64,000 nt of DNA, taken from NCBI RefSeq assembly GCF_017497975.1, contig NZ_JAGDEL010000011.1:1-64000 (forward strand), written 5' to 3'. Position numbers and translations under genes: made by a program. This stretch comes from Metabacillus bambusae. GTDB lineage: Bacteria > Bacillota > Bacilli > Bacillales > Bacillaceae. The notes under the pieces are model-generated. The model made no database searches. It worked only from the letters and a program-made list of their open reading frames with translations, and was not told where the DNA came from. Below are positions 26,751-36,143 of this stretch, piece after piece. Within the stretch, counting starts at the first letter, position 1, and each line of letters starts with the position of its first letter.

Positions 26751-27868
26751 AACACAGCCTCCTTAAGAGTTCGTTTATCATCACCTTTTGTTTGGTACCA
26801 AATACATTCCCCATTTTCTGGTTCGAAAAAGAATAAATCTGATTCATGAATAAATAATGGAACCCGTTCTCCAATTTCTATATTCCATTGGCCGTTCCAT
26901 TTTGCAACCCATTGCTGTGAGCCAACCTCAAAAGTAATAAGTGTTTCAGTGCCAAGAACTTCTACATTTACTGCGTCAGCAAAAAAGCTCCTTTGACCGT
27001 CCTTTGCAAGCTGTATGCTCTCTGGACGAATTCCGATTGTTACTTTTTGGCTCAAAGGAACCGAACTCACAATCTCTTTGTTTATCAAAATTGAAAAATT
27101 GTCCTCTAGTAAAAACGAGTCCTCCGTCATTTTTCCATCAGCTAGATTCATTGGCGGAGCTCCAATAAATGAGGCAACAAACGTATTAGCAGGACTGTTA
27201 TAAATATCTAAAGGTCGTCCGATTTGCTGTACTTCTCCGTTATGTAAAATCATCATTCGATCTGCCATTGTCATTGCTTCTGTCTGATCATGTGTAACGT
27301 AAATCATTGTAATTCCTAGTCTACGTTGAATTTGGCGAATCTCAGATCTCATCTTCGCACGTAGTTTTGCATCTAAATTTGATAAGGGCTCGTCCATAAG
27401 ACAAATCGGTGAATGCGTAACGATCGCTCGAGCAAGTGCAACCCTTTGTCGCTGTCCACCTGATAATTGTCGCGGTTTTCTATCCAATAATTCAGTTAAA
27501 CCTAGCATGTCAGCAGCATCCAAGCACCTTTGCTTTTGCTCCTGCTTCGCTATCTTTTTCGTATGTAATCCAAAGGTAATATTTTGTTTAACACTTAAAT
27601 GTGGATACAGCGCATAATTTTGAAAGACCATAGACAAATCACGTTGACTTGGCGGCAGATTATTTGCGACTAGATCACCGATAGATAATTCTCCTCCAGT
27701 AACCTCCTCAAGTCCCGCAATCATGCGAAGCATTGTACTTTTCCCACAACCAGATGGTCCAACTAATACAAAGAACTCACCCGACTCTATTTTTACATCA
27801 ATTTCTTTAATGACATTTGTCCTTCCATCGTAGGATTTTGAAACTTCCTTTAGCTCAACACGTTTCAT
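26747..27868 (-). CDS. ugpC: ABC transporter ATPase UgpC (MsmX/MalK type)
   Basis: A 373-residue ATPase. Walker A GPSGCGKST (38-46), Q-loop VFQNYALYPHLS, signature LSGGQRQR, Walker B CLMDEPLSNLD and H-loop TH in YVTHDQTEAM. The C-terminal TOBE/MOP region (about 240-373) is typical of carbohydrate importers. First gene of the operon, starting after GAGGAGGAATAAAGA. A hairpin with a possible leader peptide lies upstream. Confidence 0.88.
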   Translation of the reverse strand: MKRVELKEVSKSYDGRTNVIKEIDVKIESGEFFVLVGPSGCGKSTMLRMIAGLEEVTGGELSIGDLVANNLPPSQRDLSMVFQNYALYPHLSVKQNITFGLHTKKIAKQEQKQRCLDAADMLGLTELLDRKPRQLSGGQRQRVALARAIVTHSPICLMDEPLSNLDAKLRAKMRSEIRQIQRRLGITMIYVTHDQTEAMTMADRMMILHNGEVQQIGRPLDIYNSPANTFVASFIGAPPMNLADGKMTEDSFLLEDNFSILINKEIVSSVPLSQKVTIGIRPESIQLAKDGQRSFFADAVNVEVLGTETLITFEVGSQQWVAKWNGQWNIEIGERVPLFIHESDLFFFEPENGECIWYQTKGDDKRTLKEAVL

Positions 27869-27950
27869 TCTTTATTCCTCCTCTTAGTTTGTCGTTTAAC
27901 TTTAAAATAGAAATAAAATATGAGAAGGTACCATCGGAATGCAGTAGCTG

Positions 27951-27989
27951 TCATAATAAAAACCATAAAAAAACAAAAGGGTTACGCAT
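27951..27989 (-). CDS. Possible 12-residue leader peptide upstream of ugpC
   Basis: A short ORF reading MRNPFVFLWFLL and stopping at TGA, with AGGTG six bases before its ATG. It lies inside a leader hairpin with arms AAACCATAAAAA (27960-27971) and TTTTTATGGTTT (28006-28017). It could be a leader peptide or coincidence; the sequence alone does not decide. Confidence 0.25.
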   Translation of the reverse strand: MRNPFVFLWFLL

Positions 27990-28017
27990 GTAAGTCACCT
28001 ATTCCTTTTTTATGGTT

Positions 28018-28234
28018 TCTCATTTTCACAGCCTAGTATAATTCCCCTTTTCTTCACTGCTTATCTTACTAATGGAATATAAAGTCTGTATAAATACTAT
28101 GTATATATTTGTTAATTTTTTGTTTAAATTGTAAATTTTTGTCCTATTTTCATCAGTTATGTAGATAAAGTGAGACTCCATTCGGCGAGGTTCTTTTTTC
28201 ATTCTTACTGCCCGTTAAAAATGGGATAAAAAAA
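28018..28234. other. Intergenic region between ugp and the ABC exporter operon
   Basis: AT-rich promoter side of the ugp operon. I see no clear Pho box, catabolite-responsive element or riboswitch. Confidence 0.4.
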
Positions 28235-28263
28235 GCAGTGAAATCTATTAAGATTATCACTGC
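28235..28263 (-). terminator. Terminator of the heterodimeric ABC exporter operon
   Basis: Arms GCAGTGA and TCACTGC with inner ATCT/AGAT pairing. On the minus strand the hairpin runs into seven T. It lies 77 bases after the stop of the downstream exporter gene. Confidence 0.8.
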
Positions 28264-28339
28264 CAAACTTTAAACTATTCATATTTCACAAAATCATTTA
28301 AGATAGCGATTTTAAGTATTAACAGGATTAGAAACCAAT

Positions 28340-30160
28340 CTACAGTCTATTTTGAAGCTCGAAATAAAATCCTCTCAGCTTCAAAAGTTCCTTATGTGTC
28401 CCACTCTCAATGATCCTCCCATCTTTTAAAACAAGGATTTTATCCGCTTTTTGGATTGTGTTTAGACGATGTGCAATCACAAAGGTCGTTCTGCCTGACA
28501 TTAAACGAGTCAACGCCTCTTGAATTCGTAATTCTGTTACTGTATCAATACTACTTGTCGCCTCATCTAAGATTAATATTTTAGGGTCAGCAAGCATTGC
28601 TCTAGCGATTGCTAGGAGCTGTTTTTGTCCGTGACTAATTCCATTTCCATCATAGCTAATCATGGATTGATATTGATTTGGAAGCTTGCGAATAAACGAA
28701 TCTGCATTAGCTAGTCTAGCCGCTTCTTCCACTTCCTCATCCGTTGCATCTAATCTTCCATAGCGAATATTTTCTAGAATCGAACCTTGAAAAAGAAATG
28801 TATCCTGTAACACAAAGGCCATTTGTTTTCTAAGGCGATCACGGTTAATTCGATTAATATCAATTCCATCAACAGTAATCACACCAGTATCAGCATCATA
28901 GAATCGTGATAAAAGATTGATTAATGTTGTTTTCCCAGCACCAGTTGGCCCAACTAAGGCAATCGTTTCACCTGGAGATGCCTTTATACTAACATGCTCA
29001 ACAGTTTGTTTGTCCTCTTTCGCTTCATATGAAAAGGAGACATCTGAAAAAACAACCTCTCCTTTTATAGAAGGAAGCTGATCAGAATCAATATTTGCAT
29101 CTCTTTCTACCTTCTCATCGAGGATATCAAACACCCTTTCCGCTCCCGCAATCGCAGAAAGAAGGGTATTAAACTGGTTAGCAAGGTCATTTAATGGACG
29201 AGTAAATTGTCTAGCATATTCAGCAAAGATCACGATGACTCCAATTGTTACCATACCATTAAACGCCAACACACCACCTATCCCAGCAATCAACGCAAAG
29301 CTTAGATTGTTTAACATGTTCATAACCTTTGGAATAAAGCCTGATATTGTTTGCGCCCAAAAGCCTGATTGTTTAAGAATGTTACTCTTCTCAATAAAGC
29401 TAGCAATCACTTTTTCCTCTTGAGAGAATGCTTTAATCATTTTTTGTCCTGAGATGACTTCTTCAATATAGCCATTAAGCTCCCCTAAGTTTTGCTGCTG
29501 CTTCTTAAATAGTGTACCTGTCCGTTTTGTAATCCAATTCATCCCAATGACCATTAATGGAACAATAAGCAAGGTGATTAAAGTTAATAATGGACTTAGC
29601 AAAATCATGACCGAAACTGTACCTACTAACGTTAATATACTTGAGAAGATCTGAATAACAGAGCTATTTAACGTGGAGCTAACATTTTCAATATCATTTG
29701 TCACACGACTCATTAATTCACCATGCTGTCTTTTATCAAAATAGGAAATCGGAAGCATATGTAGATGGTGAAACAAATCTTTCCTCATTTGATTTACTGT
29801 GTATTGTGAAATGCCAATCATCCAGAAATTTTGAAAAAATAATGATAGTGAATGCAAAGCAAAGACGACAACTAGACCTCCCAACAAAAAGATGATACCT
29901 TCACTTTCCCGAGTAACAATATATTCATCAATTGTTGTTCCGATTAGATATGGACCAAGTAACCCTAGACCTGAGCTTACCACTACCATAAATAGTACAA
30001 ATGTAAATTGAGCACGTTTTTCAGATAAATACGCCGATAATCTACGTAATGTTTTGAAGCCATTTTTAACATTTACCTTCTGTTTTTGCTTAGTGTTAAT
30101 ATTCTTTTCTTGGACTGCTATTCTTTCATATTTAAATGGACTAGTTAGTTGCTTTAACAT
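28340..30160 (-). CDS. Heterodimeric ABC exporter subunit (YfiC/YheH-like)
   Basis: A 606-residue exporter half: a type-1 six-helix membrane domain (about residues 50-340) and an ATPase domain. Walker A GPTGAGKTT (about 403-411), signature near HGQKQ, Walker B ILILDEATSSID, H-loop AHRLNT. The signature reads ISHGQKQLL instead of LSGGQ, typical of the asymmetric partner in heterodimeric exporters. It overlaps the upstream partner by twenty bases, consistent with a co-translated complex. Confidence 0.85.
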   Translation of the reverse strand: MLKQLTSPFKYERIAVQEKNINTKQKQKVNVKNGFKTLRRLSAYLSEKRAQFTFVLFMVVVSSGLGLLGPYLIGTTIDEYIVTRESEGIIFLLGGLVVVFALHSLSLFFQNFWMIGISQYTVNQMRKDLFHHLHMLPISYFDKRQHGELMSRVTNDIENVSSTLNSSVIQIFSSILTLVGTVSVMILLSPLLTLITLLIVPLMVIGMNWITKRTGTLFKKQQQNLGELNGYIEEVISGQKMIKAFSQEEKVIASFIEKSNILKQSGFWAQTISGFIPKVMNMLNNLSFALIAGIGGVLAFNGMVTIGVIVIFAEYARQFTRPLNDLANQFNTLLSAIAGAERVFDILDEKVERDANIDSDQLPSIKGEVVFSDVSFSYEAKEDKQTVEHVSIKASPGETIALVGPTGAGKTTLINLLSRFYDADTGVITVDGIDINRINRDRLRKQMAFVLQDTFLFQGSILENIRYGRLDATDEEVEEAARLANADSFIRKLPNQYQSMISYDGNGISHGQKQLLAIARAMLADPKILILDEATSSIDTVTELRIQEALTRLMSGRTTFVIAHRLNTIQKADKILVLKDGRIIESGTHKELLKLRGFYFELQNRL

Positions 30161-31871
30161 CAGTTAGTTCCTCCATCATCTGAGAGTGATAGATCTTTTG
30201 ATAAAGAGATGATGTTTTTTGTAATTCATCATGACTACCTTCTGCAATCAAAACACCATCTTCTAGTAGCAGGATTTTATCCGCTTCCCTTGCAGAACTA
30301 ACTTTCTGAGTAATTAAAAATATCGTACAGGAATAATCACGTAACGCCGTTAACAGTTTTATTTCTGTTTTTACGTCTAATGCACTTGTACTGTCATCTA
30401 ATAAAAGTAGCTTTGGCTTTCGTACTAATGCTCTAGCAACAGACATTCGTTGCTTTTGCCCTCCTGATAGATTTACTCCTTTTTGACCTATCCTAGTGTC
30501 ATATTTAGAAGGTAATTTTTCAATCGTTTCATGAATTTGTGCTGCATGGGCCGCTTCGATTATTTCCTCAAAGGACGCATGCTCCTTACCCCACGCAATG
30601 TTTTCCTTTACTGAACCGGTAAACAAAACAGCTTCTTGTGGAACAAGGCCGATTTGCCCTCGTAGGCTTTGCATACTAATAGAATCTATAGAGATATCAT
30701 CAATAAAAATCCTCCCTGAATCTACTTCATAAAGCCGTGGCAGCAGCTGAAAAAGTGATGATTTACCTGATCCTGTTCCTCCCATTACAGCAATTGTTTC
30801 ACCTGCATTTGCAGTAAATGAAATGTCTTTTAGAACAACTTGATCTGTTCCTGGATATGTAAATGAAACATGCTCAAAGATTACTTTACCATGTAGGAAC
30901 TTGTGTGGATTTTCATGATTTTCTATATCAATCTTAGTCTCTAAAACCTCTGAAATCCGCGATGCTGAGGCACGAGAGCGTGAAAGAAACATAACAATAA
31001 ATGAGAACATCGACAAGGCTGAGGTTATTCTAAGTCCATAATTTACAATCGCAACTACTTCCCCTACCTGAACATTGCCGTTTACGACTTGTGCCCTGCC
31101 ATTCCACAATATAAAAAGAATCGCCATATTCATGATGAACAATAAAATAGGCATCGACGTTTCAATCATTCGTAATGCCGTAACCGTGGAATCTCTTAAT
31201 GAGTTAGTGGCAAGTGAAAATCGTTTTATTTCATGATCTCTTCTTACATAGGCTTTAACTAATCTCATCCCGATTAAATTTTCGCGTAAAACATCATTTA
31301 CATTGTCTAACATTGATTGTACTTTCTTAAATAAACGGCTACCCCTTTTCATAATCCAAATAAGCATCATCACAACTACAGGGATAACAAAGGCAAAAAC
31401 ACTTGCTAATACTGGGTTTACGAAAAAAGACATAACCACCGATCCAATAATAAGGAGAGGTGCTCTCAACATGATTCTTAGCCCCATAAATAACGTGTTT
31501 TGCAGCTGAGTAATATCATTTGTCATCCGTGTAATAAGAGAGGCTGCTGGAAAACGACTTAAATTTTCAAATGTGAATTGTTGTACTTTAACAAAAATCT
31601 GCTTTCTAATGTCAAACCCAAAGCTTTGACTTACGTGTGCAGCATAAAATGAGTTGATCATTCCTGATGCAAATGCAAAAAGTGAAATCCCAATCATTAC
31701 TCCGCCCCACCGTATGACAACAGATAGATCCTCTTGAAGTATGCCTTCATCAATAATTTTCGCCATTAAAAGTGGATGAAGGAGTTCAACCGCTAATTCA
31801 GTAAGCATTAATAAAAGTGCGATCGACATTGAAAATCGATATGGTTTAAGAAATGAGCTAAACTTTAACAT
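30141..31871 (-). CDS. Heterodimeric ABC exporter subunit (YfiB/YheI-like)
   Basis: A 576-residue exporter half with six helices and an ATPase domain: Walker A GGTGSGKSS (about 360-368), canonical LSGGQKQR, Walker B LLLLDDSTSALD. The DD at the Walker B end replaces the catalytic Glu, and the H-loop position reads ITQKVSS, lacking the His. This subunit therefore carries the degenerate ATP site, as in known heterodimers such as YheI/YheH and BmrCD. First gene of the pair, starting after TTGGAGGACTCAT. Confidence 0.85.
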   Translation of the reverse strand: MLKFSSFLKPYRFSMSIALLLMLTELAVELLHPLLMAKIIDEGILQEDLSVVIRWGGVMIGISLFAFASGMINSFYAAHVSQSFGFDIRKQIFVKVQQFTFENLSRFPAASLITRMTNDITQLQNTLFMGLRIMLRAPLLIIGSVVMSFFVNPVLASVFAFVIPVVVMMLIWIMKRGSRLFKKVQSMLDNVNDVLRENLIGMRLVKAYVRRDHEIKRFSLATNSLRDSTVTALRMIETSMPILLFIMNMAILFILWNGRAQVVNGNVQVGEVVAIVNYGLRITSALSMFSFIVMFLSRSRASASRISEVLETKIDIENHENPHKFLHGKVIFEHVSFTYPGTDQVVLKDISFTANAGETIAVMGGTGSGKSSLFQLLPRLYEVDSGRIFIDDISIDSISMQSLRGQIGLVPQEAVLFTGSVKENIAWGKEHASFEEIIEAAHAAQIHETIEKLPSKYDTRIGQKGVNLSGGQKQRMSVARALVRKPKLLLLDDSTSALDVKTEIKLLTALRDYSCTIFLITQKVSSAREADKILLLEDGVLIAEGSHDELQKTSSLYQKIYHSQMMEELTDVKATN

Positions 31872-32103
31872 ATGAGTCCTCCAAGCAATTAGTTGCAGAA
31901 AAAAAGATTAATATATAACAATTACTTAAGTACGAAAGTAAGGGTTTTCATTTTTGTAATCATACATCCTAAAGTTCCATTATATTGAAAGTTTTCTTTT
32001 TTACTAGTTTACCAGTAAATGAATTGAATGCCGAGCAGAAAGCCTGGTTTTTTTTTACTTATCCCCTATTTAATCCATATGTTATATGGCTTTAAAATAT
32101 TAA

Positions 32104-32141
32104 AGCTGTAATCGTCCATTTTTCAAGGAGCGATTACAGCT
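32104..32141 (-). terminator. Terminator of the aldose epimerase gene
   Basis: Perfect arms AGCTGTAATCG and CGATTACAGCT, eight bases from the stop codon, continuing TTTAATATTTT on the minus strand. Confidence 0.8.
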
Positions 32142-32148
32142 AATAATT

Positions 32149-33006
32149 TTATATAGATATACTTACTTTCGTATGAATTCCTTTTCCAGGATGAATCATT
32201 GTTAATTCATCTTTTTTGTTTAGTTCATCTGTTTTCGCCATCCATGGCTCCACACAGACAAATCCTTGACCTTCTTCTGACCAGAGAACAATATAAGGAA
32301 ATTCCTTACCATAATTTATCGTTACTAATTTGTCTATCTCTTCAAGTGAAAAACGAATCGACCTAGTACCACTTTTTAATAGATATGATTCCTTTTGGTC
32401 AATGCTGATAACACCCTCTATTCTCTTGTTCTGCATGTCATTATAATCAAGATAATCACTTGCATCAGTATCGATCTTAAGCTGTTTATTCGCTGTTTTA
32501 AAATAAGGATGGAAGCCAGCATAAATCGGCATTTCTTTTGTAGATTTATTTTGATAAGTTTGATCAATAATTAATTCATTTTCTCGTAAAATGTATGTAA
32601 ATACCAATTCGAACTCAAATGGATAGACTGTTTTCGTCTCATCATTGCTTTCAAGCTTTATTTTTATTAAAGCCTCTTCCTCGTAAGTATTTATTTCAAC
32701 AACTTCCCAAGGCAGGTCACGAGCAAAACCATGGTTTTTCATAGTATAAGTTTTTCCATCCCATTCATATTGTCCATTGGTAAGTTGACCAGAAATTGGG
32801 AAAAGAATTGGGATACCGCCTCTAATATTTTTTTCTACATTATGTAATGTTTCCTCATTGATAAATAGTAACTCCTCACCACGAATCCCTAATCTCGTAA
32901 TAATTCCGCCTCGCTCTGGAACCACTTTTAACCATGAAGAATTGCTTTCATTTCGAAGTTCTATGAATGTCAGCTTTCCTTCTTTGTACTCTTTCATTTT
33001 ATACAT
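32149..33006 (-). CDS. Aldose 1-epimerase family protein (GalM/LacX-like)
   Basis: A 285-residue cytosolic mutarotase-fold protein. Likely catalytic residues are His in MKNHGFARDLPW, His in AGFHPYF and the Glu of FVCVEPWMA. RGGIPILFPISGQL is the substrate-loop segment of the LacX-like subgroup (YeaD/GalM related). The ATG at 33006 is used because AAGGAGGAACCGGA precedes it; the longer frame has no ribosome-binding site. Divergent from padR. Confidence 0.82.
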   Translation of the reverse strand: MYKMKEYKEGKLTFIELRNESNSSWLKVVPERGGIITRLGIRGEELLFINEETLHNVEKNIRGGIPILFPISGQLTNGQYEWDGKTYTMKNHGFARDLPWEVVEINTYEEEALIKIKLESNDETKTVYPFEFELVFTYILRENELIIDQTYQNKSTKEMPIYAGFHPYFKTANKQLKIDTDASDYLDYNDMQNKRIEGVISIDQKESYLLKSGTRSIRFSLEEIDKLVTINYGKEFPYIVLWSEEGQGFVCVEPWMAKTDELNKKDELTMIHPGKGIHTKVSISI

Positions 33007-33166
33007 TCCGGTTCCTCCTTGTCTCTTTATCATTTGATTTACGTTTAACTATACAGTTATTTGTTTACCTTATCTAGTTTGGATAAAAGATTGATTCCTA
33101 TCCTTGATTGAGAATTATGAAATAAGTAATGTTTTTTACAGTTTTGTAAATTTCCTTCTCTTTACT

Positions 33167-33194
33167 TTGATATTAGATATTCAACTGATATAAT
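33167..33194 (+). promoter_or_regulatory. Predicted promoter of padR-chrA
   Basis: TTTGAT at 33167-33172 and a perfect TATAAT at 33189-33194, 16 bases apart. Transcription would begin at about 33201, at the edge of the palindrome. Confidence 0.6.
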
Positions 33195-33201
33195 TCCATT
33201 A

Positions 33202-33234
33202 GAAACGCATTATCGGTTTCCGATATTGCGTTTC
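33202..33234 (+). promoter_or_regulatory. 33-bp palindrome, candidate PadR operator or 5' UTR hairpin
   Basis: GAAACGCA-T-TATCGG, a TTT centre, then CCGATA-T-TGCGTTTC. Apart from the central triplet the arms mismatch at only one position pair. It lies directly after the -10 element and ends 22 bases before padR. Confidence 0.75.
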
Positions 33235-33256
33235 GATATTAAAGGAAGGTGAACGA

Positions 33257-33565
33257 ATGGAAGATAAAGTATTACGAAAGTTGTTTCTTGGATTTATTCA
33301 TATCCACATCCTTCATCATGCGAAGGAACATCCAATCTTTGGGTTATGGATGCTTGAAGAATTAAAGGAACATGGTTATAACATAAGTGCTGGCACTCTC
33401 TACCCTATTCTCCACACTATGGAGTCAGATGGTCTTTTAGTAAGAGAAGATAAAAATGTAGAGGGGAAAATTAGAAAGTATTATTCCACAACTACAAAAG
33501 GAAATACAGTATTAGTGGAAGCTAGGAAAAAAGCCTATGAACTTTTCAAGGAAATAAAAACGTAA
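33257..33565 (+). CDS. PadR family transcriptional regulator
   Basis: A 102-residue winged-helix protein: GLWMLEELKEHGYNISAGTLYPILHTMESDGLLVREDKNVEGKIRKYYSTTTKG (about residues 28-81) is the PadR core, with the wing RKYYSTT. Only a short dimerisation helix follows (PadR-s1 size). Starts after AAAGGAAGGTGAACGA. It precedes chrA by 13 bases, forming the padR-chrA operon known from other Firmicutes, and probably represses it. Confidence 0.88.
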   Translation: MEDKVLRKLFLGFIHIHILHHAKEHPIFGLWMLEELKEHGYNISAGTLYPILHTMESDGLLVREDKNVEGKIRKYYSTTTKGNTVLVEARKKAYELFKEIKT

Positions 33566-33578
33566 AAGGAGCTCATAA

Positions 33579-34766
33579 ATGAACCAGAAAAATACAACTT
33601 TAAAAACACTTTTTGAAATACTTATCGTTTCTACAAGGCTTGGCTTCACATCGTTCGGTGGACCAATTGCTCACTTAGGGTATTTTCATGAAGAATATAT
33701 ACGTAGAAGGAAATGGATGGATGAAAAAAGCTATGCAGACTTAGTTGCTCTATGTCAATTCTTACCTGGTCCAGCAAGTAGCCAGGTTGGGATCGGGATC
33801 GGCGTCATGCGCGCTGGAGTTCTAGGTGGCATCATTTCCTTTATTGGGTTTACACTCCCTTCAGTTCTTGCACTTATTATCTTTGCACTCGTTTTACAAG
33901 GGTTAAATATTGGTGATGCTGGTTGGCTACACGGACTAAAGCTTGTTGCAGTCGCAGTCGTTGCCCATGCTATTTTAGGTATGGCTCAAAAATTAACTCC
34001 AGACTTAAAAAGAAAAGCAATTGCTTTATTTGCATTAGTGGCAACGCTACTATGGCAAACAGCCTATATTCAAGTAGCAGTTATTTTAATTGCTGCAGTT
34101 ATCGGATTTTCACTTTATAAACATCATAAAACTGAAGAAGAATCGACCATAAGTTTTCCAATTTCACGTCGCTTTGCAATAATCTGCTTAGCCTTATTTT
34201 TTGGATTATTGATTCTACTACCAATATTAAGTGAAATGACTTCAGTTAGTTGGATCGCAATGTTTGATAGCTTTTACCGTTCTGGTGCATTAGTATTCGG
34301 TGGAGGACATGTTGTTTTACCTTTGCTTGAGAGAGAATTTGTTCCAACTGGTTGGTTAAGTGAGGAAGCCTTCTTGACTGGCTATGGCGCCGCCCAAGCA
34401 GTCCCTGGGCCATTATTTACATTTGCAGCTTATATTGGCGCAGTTATAAATGGCTGGCAAGGTGGGTTATTAGCTACACTAGCAATATTCTTACCAGCAT
34501 TTCTGCTTATTTTAGGTACATTACCTTTTTGGACAATTTTAAGTAAGAACCCTGCAATGAAAGGAGCATTAATGGGCGTTAATGCAGCAGTTGTTGGGAT
34601 CTTAATTGCAGCATTTTATCACCCTATATGGACGAGCTCAATTTTAGGACCTATCGATTTTGCTTTTGCTGCGATTTTATTCAGCATGCTTGTTTTTTGG
34701 AAGCTTCCACCATGGGTGATTGTAGTATCTGGTGCTGTTGGTGGTTGGCTGCTTTCATTTATATAA
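33579..34766 (+). CDS. chrA: Chromate efflux transporter, long CHR family
   Basis: A 395-residue bidomain ChrA with two homologous halves. The N half has FTSFGGPIAHLGYFHEEYIRRRKWM and FLPGPASSQVGIGIG (about residues 21-75). The C half has ALVFGGGHVVLPLLEREFVP and AQAVPGPLFTFAAYIGA (about 230-290). CHR proteins export chromate; some long members may move other oxyanions. It is the second gene of the padR operon, starting after AAAAGGAGCTCATAA. Confidence 0.9.
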   Translation: MNQKNTTLKTLFEILIVSTRLGFTSFGGPIAHLGYFHEEYIRRRKWMDEKSYADLVALCQFLPGPASSQVGIGIGVMRAGVLGGIISFIGFTLPSVLALIIFALVLQGLNIGDAGWLHGLKLVAVAVVAHAILGMAQKLTPDLKRKAIALFALVATLLWQTAYIQVAVILIAAVIGFSLYKHHKTEEESTISFPISRRFAIICLALFFGLLILLPILSEMTSVSWIAMFDSFYRSGALVFGGGHVVLPLLEREFVPTGWLSEEAFLTGYGAAQAVPGPLFTFAAYIGAVINGWQGGLLATLAIFLPAFLLILGTLPFWTILSKNPAMKGALMGVNAAVVGILIAAFYHPIWTSSILGPIDFAFAAILFSMLVFWKLPPWVIVVSGAVGGWLLSFI

Positions 34767-34815
34767 TATTTAATTTGGATGCTTTGAAGATTAACAGAAA
34801 ACATCATCTTCCGAT

Positions 34816-34855
34816 AGACTGCCTTTTATTAGTATTTACTAATGAAAGACAGTCT
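34816..34855 (+). terminator. Terminator of padR-chrA
   Basis: Arms AGACTG and CAGTCT with inner TTATTAGT/ACTAAT pairing, followed by TTTTTT. The remaining gap to 35079 is AT-rich promoter region; I could not recognise a Fur box there. Confidence 0.8.
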
Positions 34856-35079
34856 TTTTTTAGCTTTTTCGATCCCGCTCAACTTTTACCTTAGCAATTA
34901 TGATTATATTTACATTTATTTAACAAAACAAGAACCTTGCGTTTACCTAGTCTTAATAATAAATCAATAGACTAGTAACTACAGGGGGTAGCCAACAAAA
35001 GTAAATGTACATATCCTTTCCATTTTTCACTATTCAAGATCAAAACTGAAATTTTACCATTTCTAGGAGGGAACTAAAC

Positions 35080-36123
35080 ATGATCACAATCAAAAAAACA
35101 TTCAGCTTTGTAATCATTTTTTTATTTTTAGTAGCTTGTAGTAGTAATGATTCAGAACCAACAGGGGCTGATGAAGGAACTGAAAATAACGAGCAAACAG
35201 CGATTGAAGGAGATTTATCTTTTTATACTTCACAGCCTGACGAAGATGCTCAAAAACTTGTAGATGCATTTAAAGACAAATACCCAGATGTAAATGTAGA
35301 GATTTTCCGCTCTGGTACTGAAGAAGTAATAAGTAAAATCCAAGCAGAAAATCAAGCTGGTGAAGTACAAGCTGATGTTTTATTAGTAGCAGATGCTGTA
35401 ACATTTGAGAATTTAAAAAGCGAAGACCTTCTTCTATCTTATAAATCCGAAGAAACAAGTGAGATTCCGGAAACTTTTGTAGATAAAGATGGAATGTATA
35501 CAGGAACAAAAGTTATGGCAACGATTTTAGCAGTAAATACAGAAAAGGTTACAGACTTACCAGATTCATGGAATGTTTTAACTACTGAAGAAGCAAAGGG
35601 ACAAGGTATTATGCCTAGCCCATTATACTCTGGTGCTGCTGCCTATAACCTAGGTGTTTTTACTAGAAATGACGAATTCAATTGGGATTTTTATGAGCAA
35701 CTAAAAGAAAATGAAGTGATGATTACAGAAGGAAACGGTGCTGTTCAACAAGCTGTAGCAGCTGGAGAAAAATCATATGGTATGGTTGTTGACTTTATTA
35801 TCGCCCGTGCAAAAGCTGACGGGTCACCAATCGATCTTATTTATCCAAAAGAAGGTGTACCAGTTATTACTGAACCTATTGCAATTATGAAAAATACTAG
35901 TAATGAAGCTGCTGCGAAAGCATTCGTAGACTTCGTACTTTCTGAAGAAGGGCAAAAACTAGCAGCAGAAATAGGCTATACACCTATTCGAAAAGGGATA
36001 GATGCTCCAGAAGGACTTAAAACAATTGAAGAAATGGACGTTTTAGAAGCAGAATTATCCGAATTATATCAAGCACGTGAAACAGATAAAGAAGAGTTCA
36101 GCAGCTTATTTGGTGATCAATAG
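35080..36123 (+). CDS. Iron(III)-type ABC transporter substrate-binding lipoprotein
   Basis: A 347-residue binding lipoprotein (lipobox LVAC, Cys20). The mature part has FYTSQPDEDAQKLVDAFKDKYPDVNVEIFRSGTEE and MPSPLYSGAAAYNLGVFTR, the layout of the AfuA/FbpA-IdiA group of ferric-ion-binding proteins. Relatives in the same cluster bind 2-aminoethylphosphonate or phosphoglycerate, so iron is likely but not proven. Start after AGGAGGGAACTAAAC. First gene of a three-gene importer operon. Confidence 0.78.
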   Translation: MITIKKTFSFVIIFLFLVACSSNDSEPTGADEGTENNEQTAIEGDLSFYTSQPDEDAQKLVDAFKDKYPDVNVEIFRSGTEEVISKIQAENQAGEVQADVLLVADAVTFENLKSEDLLLSYKSEETSEIPETFVDKDGMYTGTKVMATILAVNTEKVTDLPDSWNVLTTEEAKGQGIMPSPLYSGAAAYNLGVFTRNDEFNWDFYEQLKENEVMITEGNGAVQQAVAAGEKSYGMVVDFIIARAKADGSPIDLIYPKEGVPVITEPIAIMKNTSNEAAAKAFVDFVLSEEGQKLAAEIGYTPIRKGIDAPEGLKTIEEMDVLEAELSELYQARETDKEEFSSLFGDQ

Positions 36124-36143
36124 AATGAAATGAGGCGTCAAGA

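Noticed and set aside
34863-35079. Fur box upstream of the iron-type importer
   Set aside because: No convincing GATAATGATTATC-like palindrome could be found, so regulation by iron is not claimed.
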